Assembly (NCBI GenBank): GCA_900549065.1
Contig: URNC01000107.1
Span: forward strand, 1-6,960
Direction of reading: 5' to 3'
DNA from: an uncultured Collinsella sp.
Lineage (GTDB): Bacteria; Actinomycetota; Coriobacteriia; Coriobacteriales; Coriobacteriaceae
DNA length: 6,960 nt
The notes beneath the pieces were generated by a model, which saw nothing but the letters and a program-made list of their open reading frames with translations, searched no databases and was not told where the DNA came from. A program made the translations under genes and the position numbers. Below, piece after piece: positions 6,153 through 6,960 of the stretch. Numbering within the stretch: position 1 is the first letter of the stretch; each line of letters begins with the position of its first letter.

Positions 6153-6228
6153 GTGATTTTTCTGGGACGGGGATTAAAAAATCATTGTGTACCTAATGAT
6201 TTTTTAATCCCCGTCCCAGAAAAATCAC
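6153..6228. repeat. 34-bp perfect inverted repeat with nested hairpins between aroC and pheA
   Basis: Arms 6153-6186 and 6195-6228 are perfectly complementary over 34 bp with an 8-base spacer (GTGTACCT). Each arm is itself a smaller hairpin: TGATTTTT (6154-6161) pairs with AAAAATCA (6177-6184), and TGATTTTT (6197-6204) with AAAAATCA (6220-6227), leaving a GGGACGGGGAT or ATCCCCGTCCC loop. The whole can therefore fold as one long stem or as two short stem-loops. It fills most of the aroC-pheA gap. The structure suggests a small non-coding mobile palindrome (MITE/REP type) or a strong terminator/RNA-processing site within the operon. No transposase gene is present, and no clear target duplication is seen beyond a few bases. 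Confidence 0.9.
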
Positions 6229-6238
6229 TGGGTGGGCG

Positions 6239-6260
6239 TGGGGGCCGGAGTTGGCCCCCA
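6239..6260 (-). terminator. GC-rich hairpin just after aroC, possible weak terminator
   Basis: The sequence TGGGGGCC-GGAGTT-GGCCCCCA forms an 8-bp stem with a 6-base loop, 7 bases past the aroC stop. On the aroC strand no T-run follows directly; the first one is inside the large inverted repeat about 12 bases on. It may pause or protect the aroC mRNA end rather than terminate cleanly. Confidence 0.35.
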
Positions 6261-6267
6261 GAGATTT

Positions 6268-6912
6268 TTAGAGCTGGGCGGCGTCCTCGAGGAGAGCGTC
6301 CCAGATGGCGAGGGCGGCGGCTGCCTCGGCTACGGGTACGGCGCGCGGGACGATGCAGGGATCGTGACGGCCGTGGACCGAGAGCTCGGCATTTTCCATG
6401 GCGTCCATGTCTACGGTCTGCTGCTCGCGGCCAATTGAGGGCGTCGGCTTTACGGCCATGCGCCACATGACGGGCGCGCCGGTCGAAATACCGCCCAGGA
6501 TGCCGCCGGCGTTATTGGACTCGACCTTGATCTCGCCGGTCTCGGCATCGATGCGATACGGATCGTTGTTCTCGCTGCCGCGCATGGCGGCCACGGCAAA
6601 GCCCATGCCAAACTCCACGCCCTTTACGGCGGGAATGCCAAACGCGATTTGCGCGATGCGGTTCTCGATGCCGTCGAACATGGGGTCTCCGATGCCCGTA
6701 GGCAGTCCGTAGATGCCGCACTCCACGATGCCACCGATGCTGTCGAGTTCATCGCGCGCGGCCAGAATCTCCTCGCGCATGCGACCGGCAGCGGCGGCGT
6801 CAATGCAGGGCAGGTCGTTCGTAAGAATTGCCTTGCGGTCGGTCTCGCGATAGACCATGTCGTCCATGGGCAGGTCGGAGATGCCGCCGATCTGCGCGAC
6901 GTGCGCCATGAC
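6268..6912 (-). CDS. aroC: Chorismate synthase, C-terminal 214 residues (5' truncated by contig end)
   Basis: The enzyme makes chorismate from 5-enolpyruvylshikimate-3-phosphate using reduced FMN. The visible fragment carries GVEFGMGF at residues 98-105, SNNAGGILGGIS at 132-143, KPTPSI at 155-160 and GRHDPCIVPRAVPVAEA at 181-197, all chorismate synthase signatures. Family members are roughly 350-400 residues, so about 150 or more N-terminal residues are missing. Genomic sequence stops at base 6912 with ...VMAHVAQIGG as the first real residues. The apparent extension beyond this, which would start MYKRQ, is translation of sequencing adapter and must not be used as a start. As the first visible gene of the minus-strand aro cluster it precedes pheA by 136 bases. 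Confidence 0.96.
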   Translation of the reverse strand, partial: VMAHVAQIGGISDLPMDDMVYRETDRKAILTNDLPCIDAAAAGRMREEILAARDELDSIGGIVECGIYGLPTGIGDPMFDGIENRIAQIAFGIPAVKGVEFGMGFAVAAMRGSENNDPYRIDAETGEIKVESNNAGGILGGISTGAPVMWRMAVKPTPSIGREQQTVDMDAMENAELSVHGRHDPCIVPRAVPVAEAAAALAIWDALLEDAAQL

Positions 6913-6960
6913 CTGTCTCTTATACACATCTCCGAGCCCACGAGACTACGCTGCATCTCG
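6913..6960. other. Illumina Nextera transposase adapter with index (contamination)
   Basis: Bases 6913-6931 are CTGTCTCTTATACACATCT, the Tn5 mosaic end. CCGAGCCCACGAGAC (6932-6946) is the Nextera read-2 arm. TACGCTGC (6947-6954) occupies the i7 index position and, from memory, matches index N721. ATCTCG (6955-6960) begins the P7 side. This is untrimmed library adapter, not genome, and should be removed. It generates false peptides such as MYKRQ and SLVGSEMCIRDR in two frames. Confidence 0.97.

Noticed and set aside
6153..6228. CRISPR repeat or phage attachment site reading of the large palindrome
   Set aside because: There is only one unit with no spacer-repeat pattern, no cas gene and no integrase, and it is not at the tRNA.
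6132..6267. Phe leader peptide or T-box attenuator upstream of pheA
   Set aside because: I found no Phe-codon-rich short frame and no T-box-like conserved core; the gap is mostly the palindrome.
6913..6956. Possible N-terminus MYKRQ for chorismate synthase, and an overlapping frame with SEMCIRDR
   Set aside because: Both are translations of the Nextera adapter and index, a known contamination signature. The real gene is cut at 6912.

Overview
The window reads as an end-of-contig fragment from a high-GC Gram-positive genome, most likely a gut Coriobacteriia of the Collinsella type. That assignment is inference from protein style, GC-rich codon use, frequent GTG starts with strong AAGGAG-type ribosome binding sites, and the gene mix; no marker gene here settles it. 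The last 48 bases are not genomic: they match the Illumina Nextera (Tn5) read-through adapter plus an index.

Left half (1-3170), surface polysaccharide module. It opens with the C-terminal end of dTDP-4-dehydrorhamnose reductase (+ strand), closed by a strong, probably bidirectional terminator at 163-198. A membrane-anchored family 2 glycosyltransferase lies on the minus strand (243-1214). From a 160-bp divergent intergenic region a two-gene operon runs the other way: an ABC-2 polysaccharide export permease (Wzm/TagG type, 1375-2220) and its short ATPase (Wzt/TagH type, 2232-2999). Together these genes suggest synthesis and export of a rhamnose-containing wall or capsular glycan. A tRNA-Arg(UCU) with encoded CCA (3052-3128) and its intrinsic terminator (3138-3170) end the plus-strand block.

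Right half (3233-6912), aromatic amino acid module, all on the minus strand and converging on the tRNA. In transcription order it holds aroC (chorismate synthase, truncated at its 5' end by the contig end), pheA (chorismate mutase/prephenate dehydratase with an ACT domain), a fused aroE-aroK (shikimate dehydrogenase plus shikimate kinase) and aroQ (type II 3-dehydroquinase). These cover dehydroquinate to dehydroshikimate, dehydroshikimate to shikimate, shikimate to shikimate-3-phosphate, the final step to chorismate, and the branch to phenylpyruvate. aroB, aroA and the first (DAHP synthase) step are not in the window. pheA and aroE-aroK are joined with no gap (TAG directly followed by ATG).

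The most unusual DNA is two perfect inverted repeats in the gaps of the aro cluster. One has 34-bp arms, and each arm is itself a hairpin, between aroC and pheA (6153-6228). The other has 16-bp arms, between aroE-aroK and aroQ (3692-3732). Both end exactly 21 nt upstream of the next start codon. They look like REP/MITE-type elements or intra-operon terminators. I see no evidence for a wholly new system: the protein-coding content is conventional.
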